Assembly (NCBI RefSeq): GCF_001766675.1
Contig: NZ_MJLT01000045.1
Span: forward strand, 434,001-498,000
DNA length: 64,000 bases
Direction of reading: 5' to 3'
From: Arthrobacter sp. SW1
GTDB taxonomy: Bacteria > Actinomycetota > Actinomycetes > Actinomycetales > Micrococcaceae
This document shows, in pieces, positions 25,324 to 35,073 of the stretch. Every line of letters starts with the position of its first letter. Position 1 is the first letter of the stretch. The notes below the pieces were generated by a model. That model was not told the DNA's origin. It was given only the letters and a program-made list of their open reading frames with translations, and did not search any database. Position numbers and translations under genes: made by a program.

Positions 25324-26310
25324 ATGACCACGAACACTGACGGCCCGCTCAACGGAGCAGGCCGCCTCATCTATGGCTGCATGGGCCTGGGCGGGGACTG
25401 GGACAGTCCTGACTACGGTTCCGCGGAGGTGGAGCAGGCGGCGGCTGCCATTGAGGCAGCCCGCGGCATCGGCATCACCCTGTTCGACCATGCGGACATC
25501 TACACCCGCGGCAAGGCCGAATCGGTCTTCGGCGAGGTCCTCGCCGGAACGCCGGGCTTGCGGGAACAGATCCAGCTGCAAAGCAAGTGCGGGATCAGCC
25601 TGGCCGAGGGCGGTGTCCCCGGGCACTACAACCTCAGCCGGGACGCCATCGTCGAACGCGTGGACGCCAGCCTGAAGAGGCTGCGCACCGACTACCTGGA
25701 CATCCTCCTGCTGCACCGCCCGGATCCGCTGCTGGAACCGGCGGAGGTGGCGTCCGCCGTCGGGCAGCTGATGGCGGAAGGCAAGGTGCGCGCGCTCGGT
25801 GTGTCCAATATGTCCGCCGCGCAGATCGAGTACCTGCAGGACGCGCTGGAAACGCCGGTGGTGGCCAACCAACTGGAGATGAGCCTGCACAAGGCCGCGT
25901 GGGTGGAGAGCACCGTGCTGGTCAACCGGCAGGAAGGCTTCGACGCCGGATTCCCGCACGGAACTGTTGAGCACTGCATCCGCAACGGGATCGAGCTGCA
26001 GGCCTACGGTTCGCTCGCCCAAGGCCGTTATGCACAAGGCCGCTATACGGGATCGCCGGCCGCTTCCACGCCGGAGGAAACCGCGACGGCGGCGCTGCTC
26101 GCCACGCTCGCGGAGGAGAAGGGCACCACGCCCGAAGCCGTGCTCCTGGGCTGGCTCATGAAACACCCGGCGAAGATTTCGCCGGTGGTGGGCAGCTCCC
26201 GCCCGGAGCGGATCGCCGCCTGCGCGGATGCGGCCAAGGTGGCGGCGTCGATGAGCCGGATCGAGTGGTACACACTGTGGACCACCGCCCGCGGCGCGGC
26301 CATGCCGTAA
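25324..26310 (+). CDS. aldo/keto reductase
   Basis: A 328-residue NADPH-dependent aldo/keto reductase of the YdhF-like branch. The AKR tetrad is visible: Asp and Tyr in FDHADIYTRG, Lys in QSKCGIS and His in LLLHRPDPL, with the NADPH-binding end SSRPERIAAC. It starts 7 bp after the second alpha-glucosidase and is the last gene of the sugar operon, so it may reduce or oxidise a released sugar or derivative. The substrate is unknown. Confidence 0.88.
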   Translation: MTTNTDGPLNGAGRLIYGCMGLGGDWDSPDYGSAEVEQAAAAIEAARGIGITLFDHADIYTRGKAESVFGEVLAGTPGLREQIQLQSKCGISLAEGGVPGHYNLSRDAIVERVDASLKRLRTDYLDILLLHRPDPLLEPAEVASAVGQLMAEGKVRALGVSNMSAAQIEYLQDALETPVVANQLEMSLHKAAWVESTVLVNRQEGFDAGFPHGTVEHCIRNGIELQAYGSLAQGRYAQGRYTGSPAASTPEETATAALLATLAEEKGTTPEAVLLGWLMKHPAKISPVVGSSRPERIAACADAAKVAASMSRIEWYTLWTTARGAAMP

Positions 26311-26337
26311 AGCCGTAACAACAGAGATAACAACAGT

Positions 26338-26369
26338 CAGGCCCCGCAGTTTCGCTACTGCGGGGCCTG
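26338..26369. terminator. bidirectional hairpin between convergent operons
   Basis: 13-bp perfect stem CAGGCCCCGCAGT/ACTGCGGGGCCTG with loop TTCGCT, between the aldo/keto reductase (plus) and the TauD-like gene (minus). Confidence 0.8.
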
Positions 26370-26414
26370 TCTGTTCGGGGGAGGGGTACAGCTACAACAA
26401 CACATGCGTGCTAC

Positions 26415-27335
26415 TTAGAGCGGAGCGACAACGGAATACGTCGAGGAGTCGCCCTCGATCGCCTGGCTCGCCTTGCCGTCAACGCCCACCGGGATCTCAC
26501 CGGCGATCGTCACGCGGTTCAGCTTGCGCGGCTGGCCGTCGTAGTTGTCCGGTGCGTAGTGCTGGGTGATGCGGTTGTCGAAGAGCACCAGCTGGTTGGG
26601 TTCCCAGCTCACGCGGACCACGTTTTCCGGGCGGGTCACGTAGGCCTGCAGGAGGCGCAGGATGTCGCGGGATTCGGTGTTGGACAGGCCCACGATCCGC
26701 AGCCGCTGGGCGAAGCCGCCGATGAACAGCCCGCGCTCGCCGGTCAGCGGGTGGACGCGCACCACGGGGTGGGCGGTCTCGAACTTGATCCGGGTGAATT
26801 CCTTGCGGCGTTCCTCGGCGTTTTCGTGTTCCAGGTTCTTGGGCACGGAGTAGTCGTAGTCGTTGGTGTGGATGGCCCAGAGCGTGTCGGCGAAGTTCCG
26901 CAGCTCGTCCGGGAGGTCGGCGTAGGCGCCGGCCGAGGACGCGATCAGGGTTTCGCCACCGTAGGCAGGAAGGTCAATGCTGCGCAGGGTGGACGCCTGC
27001 GGCGGGTTGACCACGAACGTCACGTCCGTGTGCCAGGTGTTGGCCGAACCGTTCTCGCTGTCCACGGGCAGCACATTCGCCTCGCCCTCCACGGACGCCA
27101 CGGTGGGATGCGCCGTGGTGAGTGGACCGAAGTGGCTGGCGAACTTCACCTGAGCTTCGTCCGTGAGGATATTGGCCTCGCGGAACACCAGCGCCTTGTG
27201 CTCGTTGAGGGCCGCCCGGATCTGCGCCACGGTGTCGTCGCTGAGGTCTCCGCTGAGGTCCAGGCCCCGGATTTCGGCGCCGATGCGGGCTCCGAGCTTG
27301 GCGAATTCGAGCTTGGTTTCGGTGATGACGGTCAT
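26415..27335 (-). CDS. TauD/TfdA family Fe(II)/2-oxoglutarate dioxygenase
   Basis: A 306-residue dioxygenase related to taurine dioxygenase, which releases sulfite from sulfonates using 2-oxoglutarate and oxygen. The iron ligands are visible as HxD in TWHTDVTF (around residue 102) and the distal His in DNRITQHYAPDNYDGQPRKLNRVT (around 255), which also carries the Arg residues that bind 2-oxoglutarate. It is the last gene of an operon with a sulfonate-type ABC importer, which supports a role in organosulfur use. Exact substrate unknown. Confidence 0.88.
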   Translation of the reverse strand: MTVITETKLEFAKLGARIGAEIRGLDLSGDLSDDTVAQIRAALNEHKALVFREANILTDEAQVKFASHFGPLTTAHPTVASVEGEANVLPVDSENGSANTWHTDVTFVVNPPQASTLRSIDLPAYGGETLIASSAGAYADLPDELRNFADTLWAIHTNDYDYSVPKNLEHENAEERRKEFTRIKFETAHPVVRVHPLTGERGLFIGGFAQRLRIVGLSNTESRDILRLLQAYVTRPENVVRVSWEPNQLVLFDNRITQHYAPDNYDGQPRKLNRVTIAGEIPVGVDGKASQAIEGDSSTYSVVAPL

Positions 27336-27372
27336 GGTTCTTTCCTTTTCTGTAGTGCGGTTGTGGTGGAAA

Positions 27373-28272
27373 TCAGGCCCCGACGGCGGTGCGCCAGCGG
27401 GAGAAATGCCGCTCCAGGGCGACGAGTAGGAAGTTCACGGCCAGGCCAAGCAGCGAGACGGTGAGGATGCCGGCGTACATATCCGGGATGAGGAAACTGC
27501 TTTGGGCGTTGACGATCAGGTATCCGAGGCCGGCCTTCGCGCCGACCATTTCCGCGGCGATCAGCACCAGGATCGATGCCGTGCCCGCCATCCGGATGCC
27601 GGTGAAGATGGTGGGAACTGCCGAGGGCAGGATCACCTTCTGGAAGAGCCGGAAGCTGTTCAGGCCCAGGGACTTCGCCGCCCGGATCAGCAGCGGGTCC
27701 ACGGTCTTGACGCCAGCGATCGTGTTCAGCAGCACCGGGAAGAACGCCGCGTAGGCCACGATCGTCACCTTGGATTCCTCGCCGATGCCCAGCAGCAGCG
27801 TGAACACCGGAAGCAGCGCCAGGGCCGCAGTGTTGCGGAACAGCTCCAGCAGCGGGTTGAGCACCGAGTTGAGCCGGCCGTACCAAGCGATCAGCAAACC
27901 CAGGGAAACGCCTGCCACCAGTGCGATGCCGAATCCTGCCACCGAGCGGCCCAGGCTCGCGGCCAGATGCCCTTGGATGGAGCCGCTCTCGAAGAGCCTG
28001 CCCCAGGCCAGCAGCACCTCGTGCAGCGGCGGCAGGAACACCCGGGTGGACGGAGCCGCGAGGTACAGCGGCCCGAGTTCCCAGAGCGCCAGGAAGGCCA
28101 GGACGCCGGTGGCCTTCCACAGCCAGGAGCCGGCGCGGGACGCCGCTGCTGACAGGCCGGCCGGAGCGCACCCGACGGCGGAGCGTGAGTCGGCAGGACC
28201 GGTGGCCGTTGTGGTGGTGACCGCCGTGTCGGTGACTGCCGTGCGGACCGGCTTAGTGAGTGTTGCGCTCAT
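27373..28272 (-). CDS. ABC transporter permease (SsuC/TauC type)
   Basis: A 299-residue permease with a Thr/Ala-rich N-terminus (about 1-45), six hydrophobic helices and the loop IRAAKSLGLNSFRLFQKVILPSA that docks to the ATPase. Its ATG overlaps the stop of the ATPase gene by one base (TGATG). It belongs to the nitrate/sulfonate/bicarbonate importer family; with the TauD-like enzyme, sulfonates are the likely cargo. Confidence 0.9.
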   Translation of the reverse strand: MSATLTKPVRTAVTDTAVTTTTATGPADSRSAVGCAPAGLSAAASRAGSWLWKATGVLAFLALWELGPLYLAAPSTRVFLPPLHEVLLAWGRLFESGSIQGHLAASLGRSVAGFGIALVAGVSLGLLIAWYGRLNSVLNPLLELFRNTAALALLPVFTLLLGIGEESKVTIVAYAAFFPVLLNTIAGVKTVDPLLIRAAKSLGLNSFRLFQKVILPSAVPTIFTGIRMAGTASILVLIAAEMVGAKAGLGYLIVNAQSSFLIPDMYAGILTVSLLGLAVNFLLVALERHFSRWRTAVGA

Positions 28273-29177
28273 CAGGCGGCGCTCCTTTCACGGGTTGTCG
28301 CGGCCGGCTCGCCCAACACCGGTTCATCCGGTGCTGTGCCGTCAGGGAGGATCTTGCGGTGTCCGGCGTCCTGCGCGAGCCGGACCTCGTCATGCAGCAG
28401 GGTCCACACCTTGTGTCGCTGCTCCACGAAGGCGGGCGTGGAGCGGATGTCCTCACCGCCGTCGCGGTCCGGAATGTCCACGTCCACGATCGCCTTCAGG
28501 CGTCCCGGCCGCGCGCTGAGCACGGCCACGCGCTGACCCAGGTATACGGCCTCGTCGATGCCGTGGGTGATGAACACGATTGTCTTGCCGGTGGTCCGCC
28601 AGATCCGCAGGAGTTCCTCCTGGAGCTGCTCGCGGGTCTGGGCGTCCAGGGCGGCAAAAGGTTCATCCATGAGGAGCACGTCCGGTTCGTAGGCCAGGCT
28701 CCGGGCGATGGCCACGCGCTGTTTCATGCCGCCGGAGAGTTCGTGCGGGAAGCGGTCCTCGAAACCGGCAAGGCCCACCAGCTTGAGGTACTCGCTGGCT
28801 TTGGCGGCGCGCTCGCGGCGGGAGAGCTTCCGGCCGTCCGGTCCCTTGCCCTCCAGCCCGATCGACACGTTGGCCGAGGCGGTACGCCAAGGGAAAAGCG
28901 CGTATTGCTGGAACACCACGGCCCGGTCCTTGCCGGGGCCCGTCACCGGCCGGCCGTCCACCAATACCTCGCCGGAGGTGGGCGTGGACAGGCCGGCCAG
29001 GAGGTCCAGCAAGGTGGTCTTGCCGGAGCCGCTGGGCCCCACCAAGGTGAGGAACTCGCCGTCGCGCACGTCCAGGCTGAGGGAGTCGATAGCGGTCAGG
29101 GTGGTGGTGCCCGCCGATCCGGCGGGACGTACCGTGAACTGCTTGCTGACGTTGCGCAGGCTGATCTTGGCGGTCAT
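28272..29177 (-). CDS. ABC transporter ATP-binding protein (SsuB/TauB type)
   Basis: A 301-residue ATPase with Walker A GPSGSGKTT (about 49-57), a Q-loop, signature LSGGMKQRVAIARSL, Walker B DVLLMDEPFAALD and H-loop VFITHGIDEAV. Its ATG overlaps the stop of the binding-protein gene (ATGA), giving coupled translation in the order binding protein, ATPase, permease, dioxygenase. It energises the sulfonate-type importer. Confidence 0.93.
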   Translation of the reverse strand: MTAKISLRNVSKQFTVRPAGSAGTTTLTAIDSLSLDVRDGEFLTLVGPSGSGKTTLLDLLAGLSTPTSGEVLVDGRPVTGPGKDRAVVFQQYALFPWRTASANVSIGLEGKGPDGRKLSRRERAAKASEYLKLVGLAGFEDRFPHELSGGMKQRVAIARSLAYEPDVLLMDEPFAALDAQTREQLQEELLRIWRTTGKTIVFITHGIDEAVYLGQRVAVLSARPGRLKAIVDVDIPDRDGGEDIRSTPAFVEQRHKVWTLLHDEVRLAQDAGHRKILPDGTAPDEPVLGEPAATTRERSAA

Positions 29178-30205
29178 TTCTTTGCCTTTCCAGCGAGCTC
29201 GTTGAACTCATTGGTGTAGTAGTTGGCGGGCGTGAGCTCCTTGGTGACGATGCCCGAGCTCTTCAGCCACTCGCCCCAGCGGGTGAAGTCCTCGTCCTTG
29301 ATGGCGCCTGCGTCCGGGACGCCCACGCTCTTCCAGTACTGCAGCGCCTCGGTGCTTTCGTTGCGGCCGCGTTCCTTGATGATCCTGGTGAAGCGGGCAA
29401 TGACGTCCGGGCGGGGAGTGGTGCGCGCCCATTCGATGGCCTTGGCCACGCCCGTGGCGAAGGCCCTGGTGGTGCCCGGGTTCTTCTCGATGAAGTCCGT
29501 GCGCAGCACATAGGGGCCGCCGGCGAAGGGGCCGAAGAACTGCACATCGCTGAAGACGGAGCGGAGGCCGCCGGCGGCGATGGCCTTGTCCTGCAGCACC
29601 CCGCCGAGCGCACCGGCGTCCACCTGGCCGCGGCGGATGGCTTCTTCCGTGTCGTTGGGCGGCAGCGGGACCAGCTGGACCTGCTTTGCTTCCTCGGGGC
29701 TCAGGCCGCTTTTGCGCAGGTAGGTGTTGATGACGGCGTCGGCATGCGCGCCCAGGGTGTTCACGGCGATCTTCTTGCCGATGAAGTCCTTGGCCGTCCG
29801 GATGGGGCTGTCCTCCTTGACGTAGAAGCCGTTGAAGGTCTTCGCGTCTTCGCCGTAGTAGTTGACCACGGCCTTCACGGGGGCGCCCGCTTCGATGAGC
29901 TTCACCACGGCGCCGGCAAAGGCCCCACCGAAATCGGTCTGTCCGGTGGCGGCGGACTGGATGTCCTGCGGGCCGCTGGTGGTGTTGCCCACCCATTTGA
30001 GTTTGATGTCGCCGAGGTAGCCAAGGTCCTGCGCGAGTTCCGGCAGCGTGACCGAGTTGGCCCAGCCTTGGTAGCGCAGTTCCTTCACCTCCGTGCCATT
30101 GGGTGCGCTGCCGGGTCCTGCTTCCGCGCTGTCGCCGCAGCCGCTCACCGTCAGCGCAAGTACGACGGCGGCCGCGACGCTCAACAGGGGCTGGTGCAGT
30201 TTCAT
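29174..30205 (-). CDS. sulfonate/nitrate-type ABC substrate-binding lipoprotein
   Basis: A 343-residue lipoprotein of the SsuA/TauA family. The ATG at 30205 gives a proper signal peptide (MKLHQPLLSV then hydrophobic core and lipobox VSGC) and has GGAAAG upstream; the open frame extends to 30394 but that part is leader. Mature features include DFGGAFAGAVVKLIEAGAPV, GKKIAVNTLGAHAD and a ligand-binding loop typical of sulfonate and nitrate binders. First gene of the operon. Confidence 0.9.
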   Translation of the reverse strand: MKLHQPLLSVAAAVVLALTVSGCGDSAEAGPGSAPNGTEVKELRYQGWANSVTLPELAQDLGYLGDIKLKWVGNTTSGPQDIQSAATGQTDFGGAFAGAVVKLIEAGAPVKAVVNYYGEDAKTFNGFYVKEDSPIRTAKDFIGKKIAVNTLGAHADAVINTYLRKSGLSPEEAKQVQLVPLPPNDTEEAIRRGQVDAGALGGVLQDKAIAAGGLRSVFSDVQFFGPFAGGPYVLRTDFIEKNPGTTRAFATGVAKAIEWARTTPRPDVIARFTRIIKERGRNESTEALQYWKSVGVPDAGAIKDEDFTRWGEWLKSSGIVTKELTPANYYTNEFNELAGKAKK

Positions 30206-30238
30206 GGGAGCTACTTTCCGGGTAGGGATTTTGGGGAA

Positions 30239-30262
30239 ACCGGTCCGGAGTGATGGACCGGT
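30239..30262. promoter_or_regulatory. inverted repeat in leader of sulfonate-type operon
   Basis: ACCGGTCC-(8 nt)-GGACCGGT, perfect 8-bp arms, ending 34 bp upstream of the binding-protein ATG. It is a good candidate operator or leader hairpin for sulfur-source control. No regulator gene is adjacent. Confidence 0.45.
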
Positions 30263-30422
30263 GGGAACGATGTAAACGCACCGGCCATGGCGCTGGAAAG
30301 CCCGCGGGTAACGCCCGGAAACCGCGGGAAATCCGGGGAAATTCAAGGAAACCCCACGCAACGCAGGGCAACACGGAGCCTTGCCCGGCAACACAAGGCG
30401 GCAACAAAAACCGCAACAAAAA

Positions 30423-30461
30423 ACGGCGGTTCCCCACCTGCGAAAGGAGGGGAACCGCCGT
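30423..30461 (-). terminator. intrinsic terminator after aldehyde dehydrogenase
   Basis: 13-bp stem ACGGCGGTTCCCC/GGGGAACCGCCGT followed on the minus strand by TTTTTTG. It starts 31 bp after the aldehyde dehydrogenase stop. Confidence 0.85.
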
Positions 30462-30491
30462 CGTGATGTCCGCCGTTGGACGTGAAAAGCG

Positions 30492-31859
<1,368 letters not shown>

Positions 31860-32018
31860 TCAGATGCTCCTTGGATTCGGGATTGCTGATCGGGAACCCG
31901 ATTCTATACCGCGCGGTGCAGTAACCTGCGACACGCCCGCTCCATGGTCACATTTGTTTTGTTCATAGTGAAGACCACATAGAAGGCTGTTTCTTGGCCA
32001 TACTCACCGCGCGCCCGA

Positions 32019-32024
32019 TACGGT
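32019..32024 (+). promoter_or_regulatory. -10 element of leaderless CitE-like gene
   Basis: TACGGT, 6 nt before ATG 32031, with no ribosome site between. Confidence 0.6.
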
Positions 32025-32030
32025 AGATGC

Positions 32031-32894
32031 ATGACGTCTAGCATTGCCGCCGAATCCGCGCGCTCCACCCGCAGCATCCCCGCCGACATCGCCCGCTCGT
32101 GGCTCCTCGTGAACGCCATGAAGACGGAGCTTTTCGACCAGTCGGCTTCCTCGCGCGCAGACGCCATCATCCTGGACATCGAAGACGCCGTGGACCCCTC
32201 GCAGAAGGACCATGCGCGCGAGAACGTGGTGAACTGGCTGGCTGCCGGCGGCCAGGCCTGGGTCCGCATCAACGACGCCACCAGCCCGTTCTGGGCGGAC
32301 GACCTCGCCGGGCTCCGTGGTACCCCGGGCCTGCTGGGCGTCATGCTCGCGAAGACCGAATCCGCCGACCAGGTCACCGAGTCCTACCACCGCATGGACG
32401 GCAAGACCCCCGTCATCGCCCTGGTGGAATCCGCCGTCGGCATCGAGGAAGCCAACCACATCGCCAAGGGCCAGGGCTGCTTCCGCCTCGCCTTCGGCTC
32501 CGGTGACTTCCGTCGCGACACCGGCATGGCGGCCACCCCCGAGGCCATGGCGTACCCGCGTGCCAAGCTCGTGGTCGCCAGCCGCGTGGGCAACCTGCCG
32601 GGCCCCATCGACGGCCCCACGGTCGGCACCAACCACCCCATCCTGCGCGAGCAGACGGGCATCACCGTGACCATGGGCATGACCGGCAAGCTCTGCCTGG
32701 CCATCGACCAGACCACGGTCATCAACGAAGTCATCAGCCCCACGCCTTCGGACGTCGCCTGGGCCACCGACTTCATGAACGACTTCGAAGCCAACGGCCG
32801 CGTCATCCGCGACGGCTCCGACCTGCCGCGCCTGGGCCGTGCCGAGAAGATCATGAAGCTCGCCGTGGCGTTCGGGGTGCAGCCTTCCCTGTAG
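32031..32894 (+). CDS. HpcH/HpaI aldolase/CitE-like CoA ester lyase
   Basis: A 287-residue TIM-barrel lyase related to citrate lyase beta subunit and malyl/citramalyl-CoA lyases. The metal- and substrate-binding residues sit in ADAIILDIEDAVDPSQKDHAREN (about 45-65), LVESAVGIEEA (about 137) and FGSGDFRRDTG (about 160). The TACGGT box 6 nt before the ATG indicates a leaderless message. The next gene begins 2 nt after its stop. The CoA ester cleaved is not evident. Confidence 0.85.
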   Translation: MTSSIAAESARSTRSIPADIARSWLLVNAMKTELFDQSASSRADAIILDIEDAVDPSQKDHARENVVNWLAAGGQAWVRINDATSPFWADDLAGLRGTPGLLGVMLAKTESADQVTESYHRMDGKTPVIALVESAVGIEEANHIAKGQGCFRLAFGSGDFRRDTGMAATPEAMAYPRAKLVVASRVGNLPGPIDGPTVGTNHPILREQTGITVTMGMTGKLCLAIDQTTVINEVISPTPSDVAWATDFMNDFEANGRVIRDGSDLPRLGRAEKIMKLAVAFGVQPSL

Positions 32895-32896
32895 CC

Positions 32897-33820
32897 ATGC
32901 TGGTGCACGGCGTCGCCTGGGATGCCTCTCCCGCGGGTGGATTGCCCGACGGCGGATCCCCGGCGCTGCGCCTGCAGTCGCCGTCGGGGGAGCGCAGCGC
33001 TGTTCCCCTGACGGCAGGCACCGGGCTCGGCTTCCGCGTGCTCGATGGCCTGTGGTGCCTGGGGCACAGCAAGGTCCACGGGCCAAGGGACCGCACCCAC
33101 GTGCCGTGCCCCGAAGCGGCCCCGGCCGAACGCGGCAGGCAATGCGGGCAATGCTTTGCCCGCGATGATTCCCGGCTGATGCACGACTTCCACCGCGGCG
33201 GCTCCGTGCCGCCCGGGCTGCGGGCTTATCTCATGCAGCCGCACTGGCTCTACATCGCAAGTTTCGCGAACGGCGCCACCAAGGTTGGCACGGCCTCCGC
33301 CCCGCGGAAATGGCAGCGGCTCGCCGAACAAGGAGCCGTCCATGCGTCCTACGTGGCGCACGCCGAGGACGGCCGCGCGGTGCGGATCCTCGAGGATTTG
33401 GTGACCCGGGAACTCGGCACGCCCCAGCTGGTCCGCTCGTCCGCGAAGGCGGCGGGCCTGCTCGAGCCGCGTGCCGTCGTCGGGCTTTCCTGCGTCCACA
33501 AAGCGGCCGCTGTCCGCACCCGTGAGTTGCTGGACGGTCTGGCGATGGACGGCTTCTCCACCGTGGAGGAGGAGTGGCAGCGTCCCGGGTTCGCGGACGA
33601 AGCATGCGATAGCTACGGGCGCCGGCACCCGTATCCGCAGGCGTTCGACGGCGGCACACACGGCTTCACGGTGCGCTCCCTGTCCGGGGCGATCGCGCTG
33701 GCCGAACTGCCGGGTGAGGAATGCGGCTTCATCGCCGATCTCGGGGCGCTCAAGGGCCGCCGCATCGAATTCGGCGACTACCGCACCGACGTTCCGGCGC
33801 TCCAGGATTCGCTGTTCTGA
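32897..33820 (+). CDS. DUF2797 protein
   Basis: A 307-residue protein of the DUF2797 family. Four cysteines in CLGHSKVHG, HVPCPEA and RQCGQCFARDD (about 55-90) suggest a zinc ribbon, followed by PHWLYIASFANGATKVGTA, which recalls a GIY-YIG-like strand, and an NTP- or nucleic-acid-binding-like C-terminal part. The ATG at 32897 follows the CitE-like stop by 2 nt, so it is probably co-transcribed. No function is established for the family. Confidence 0.75.
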   Translation: MLVHGVAWDASPAGGLPDGGSPALRLQSPSGERSAVPLTAGTGLGFRVLDGLWCLGHSKVHGPRDRTHVPCPEAAPAERGRQCGQCFARDDSRLMHDFHRGGSVPPGLRAYLMQPHWLYIASFANGATKVGTASAPRKWQRLAEQGAVHASYVAHAEDGRAVRILEDLVTRELGTPQLVRSSAKAAGLLEPRAVVGLSCVHKAAAVRTRELLDGLAMDGFSTVEEEWQRPGFADEACDSYGRRHPYPQAFDGGTHGFTVRSLSGAIALAELPGEECGFIADLGALKGRRIEFGDYRTDVPALQDSLF

Positions 33821-33839
33821 GTGCCATGGCCCTGATCGC

Positions 33840-33845
33840 TAAACT
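33840..33845 (+). promoter_or_regulatory. -10 element of leaderless DUF3188-like gene
   Basis: TAAACT, 6 nt before the GTG at 33852. Confidence 0.6.
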
Positions 33846-33851
33846 GGCTGG

Positions 33852-34076
33852 GTGCTGAACGAATTCTGGGCCACCGCCTCAACCACCTACAAGACGCTGG
33901 TCTTCAGCGCCATGGGCCTGATCGCCGTCGGGATCATCCTGACGATCATCGGCAACTCCACCCAGAACAAGGGCCTGGCCATGGCATCCCTTGGCGTGAT
34001 CGGACTCGGCCTGGTGCTGCACGTGGTGGGCCTGGTGGTGCGCGGCCAGCAGATCCGCCGGAAGCTCAGGAAGTAA
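33852..34076 (+). CDS. small two-helix membrane protein (DUF3188-like)
   Basis: A 74-residue protein with two hydrophobic helices (about 16-36 and 44-64) joined by a short polar turn, and a basic C-terminus ending RRKLRK. This looks like the DUF3188 family, based on remembered similarity. The GTG start has a TAAACT box 6 nt upstream and no ribosome site. A long inverted repeat follows directly after its stop. Function unknown. Confidence 0.75.
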   Translation: MLNEFWATASTTYKTLVFSAMGLIAVGIILTIIGNSTQNKGLAMASLGVIGLGLVLHVVGLVVRGQQIRRKLRK

Positions 34077-34077
34077 C

Positions 34078-34132
34078 GGTTAGCTTGCCCCCCAACCTCG
34101 CAAGCTCGGCCGGGGACCCCTGCAAGCTAACC
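34078..34132. promoter_or_regulatory. 11-bp inverted repeat overlapping the downstream -10 box
   Basis: GGTTAGCTTGC (34078-34088) and GCAAGCTAACC (34122-34132) are perfect arms 33 nt apart. The right arm contains most of TAACCT (34128-34133), the -10 box of the MaoC-type gene. It may end the DUF3188-like transcript and/or be an operator; no T tract follows. Confidence 0.5.
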
Positions 34133-34140
34133 TTAGGGTT

Positions 34141-34602
34141 ATGACAATCAATCCCGACCTGCAGGGCCGCAGCTACCCTGCCGCAGAGGTGTACGACGTC
34201 GGCCGCGAGAAGATCCGGGAGTTCGCCCGGGCGGTCAAGGCCACCCACCCCGCCCACTTCGACGTCGAGGCCGCCAGGGCGCTCGGCCACAACGACCTCG
34301 TGGCCCCGCCCACCTTCGCCATCATCGTGGCCCAGCGTGCAGACGCCCAGCTGATCGAGGACCCGGAATCGGGCATCGACTTCAGCCGCGTGGTCCACGC
34401 CGACCAGCGCTTCACCCACCACCGTGCCATCGTGGCCGGTGACCAGCTGCGCGCCGAACTGCACGTCGACGGCGTCCGCGCCATGGGCGGCGGTGCCATG
34501 ATCACCACGCGCGCGGAAATCTTCACCGTGCGCGATGACCTGCAGCGTGAACCCGTGGCCACCACCACCTCGTCCATCCTGGTCCGCGGAGAGGGACAGT
34601 AA
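34141..34602 (+). CDS. MaoC/FAS1-like dehydratase, HadA-type subunit
   Basis: A 153-residue hot-dog-fold protein (UPF0336/FAS1-like dehydratase N-terminal type). It carries GREKIREFARAV near the start and the substrate-side helix HNDLVAPPTFAIIV, but not the hydratase-2 Asp-His motif, so by analogy with mycobacterial HadA it would bind substrate and need the next protein for catalysis. TAACCT lies 7 nt before the ATG with no ribosome site. Its stop is 2 nt before the HadB-type gene. The role in an organism without mycolates is unclear. Confidence 0.82.
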   Translation: MTINPDLQGRSYPAAEVYDVGREKIREFARAVKATHPAHFDVEAARALGHNDLVAPPTFAIIVAQRADAQLIEDPESGIDFSRVVHADQRFTHHRAIVAGDQLRAELHVDGVRAMGGGAMITTRAEIFTVRDDLQREPVATTTSSILVRGEGQ

Positions 34603-34604
34603 GC

Positions 34605-35066
34605 ATGAGCCTGAAACTTGAAGACCTCGCCGTCGGCCAGGAAATCGGCACCCGCAGCATCGAGGTCACGCGCCAGGACCTGGTGAAGTACGCCGGCGCA
34701 TCCGGCGACTTCAACCCGATCCACTGGAACGAAGCGTTCGCCACCGGTGTTGACCTGCCCGGCGTCATCGCGCACGGCATGTTCACCATGGGCTCCGCCG
34801 TGCAGCTGGTGAGCGACTGGGCCGGCGACCCCGCCGCCGTCGTCGATTACCAGACCCGCTTCACCAAGCCCGTCCTGGTCAGCGACACCACCGGCACCGC
34901 TGAGCCCGGCGCCGTGATCGAGGTGGCCGGCGTGGTGGGAGCGCTCGACGCCGAGGCCGGCACCGCGCGCGTCGACCTCACCGTCACCTTCAATGGGCAG
35001 AAGGTCCTGATGAAGTCGCAGGCCGTCGTCAAGCTGACCAAACAGTCCACGCCGAGCGAACAGTAA
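34605..35066 (+). CDS. MaoC family dehydratase, HadB-type catalytic subunit
   Basis: A 153-residue single-hot-dog hydratase with the hydratase-2 motif GDFNPIHWNEAFA, where Asp and His form the catalytic pair, followed by GVIAHGMFTMG. It probably forms a heterodimer with the preceding HadA-type subunit to dehydrate 3-hydroxyacyl thioesters. It lies 2 nt after the previous stop and 7 nt before the MFS gene. The hadAB-like pair next to murB is a familiar actinobacterial arrangement. Confidence 0.87.
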   Translation: MSLKLEDLAVGQEIGTRSIEVTRQDLVKYAGASGDFNPIHWNEAFATGVDLPGVIAHGMFTMGSAVQLVSDWAGDPAAVVDYQTRFTKPVLVSDTTGTAEPGAVIEVAGVVGALDAEAGTARVDLTVTFNGQKVLMKSQAVVKLTKQSTPSEQ

Positions 35067-35073
35067 AGCCGGT

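Noticed and set aside
30206..30422. SAM or other riboswitch in the leader of the sulfonate-type operon
   Set aside because: No recognisable S-box or other riboswitch core; only the 8-bp inverted repeat is convincing.
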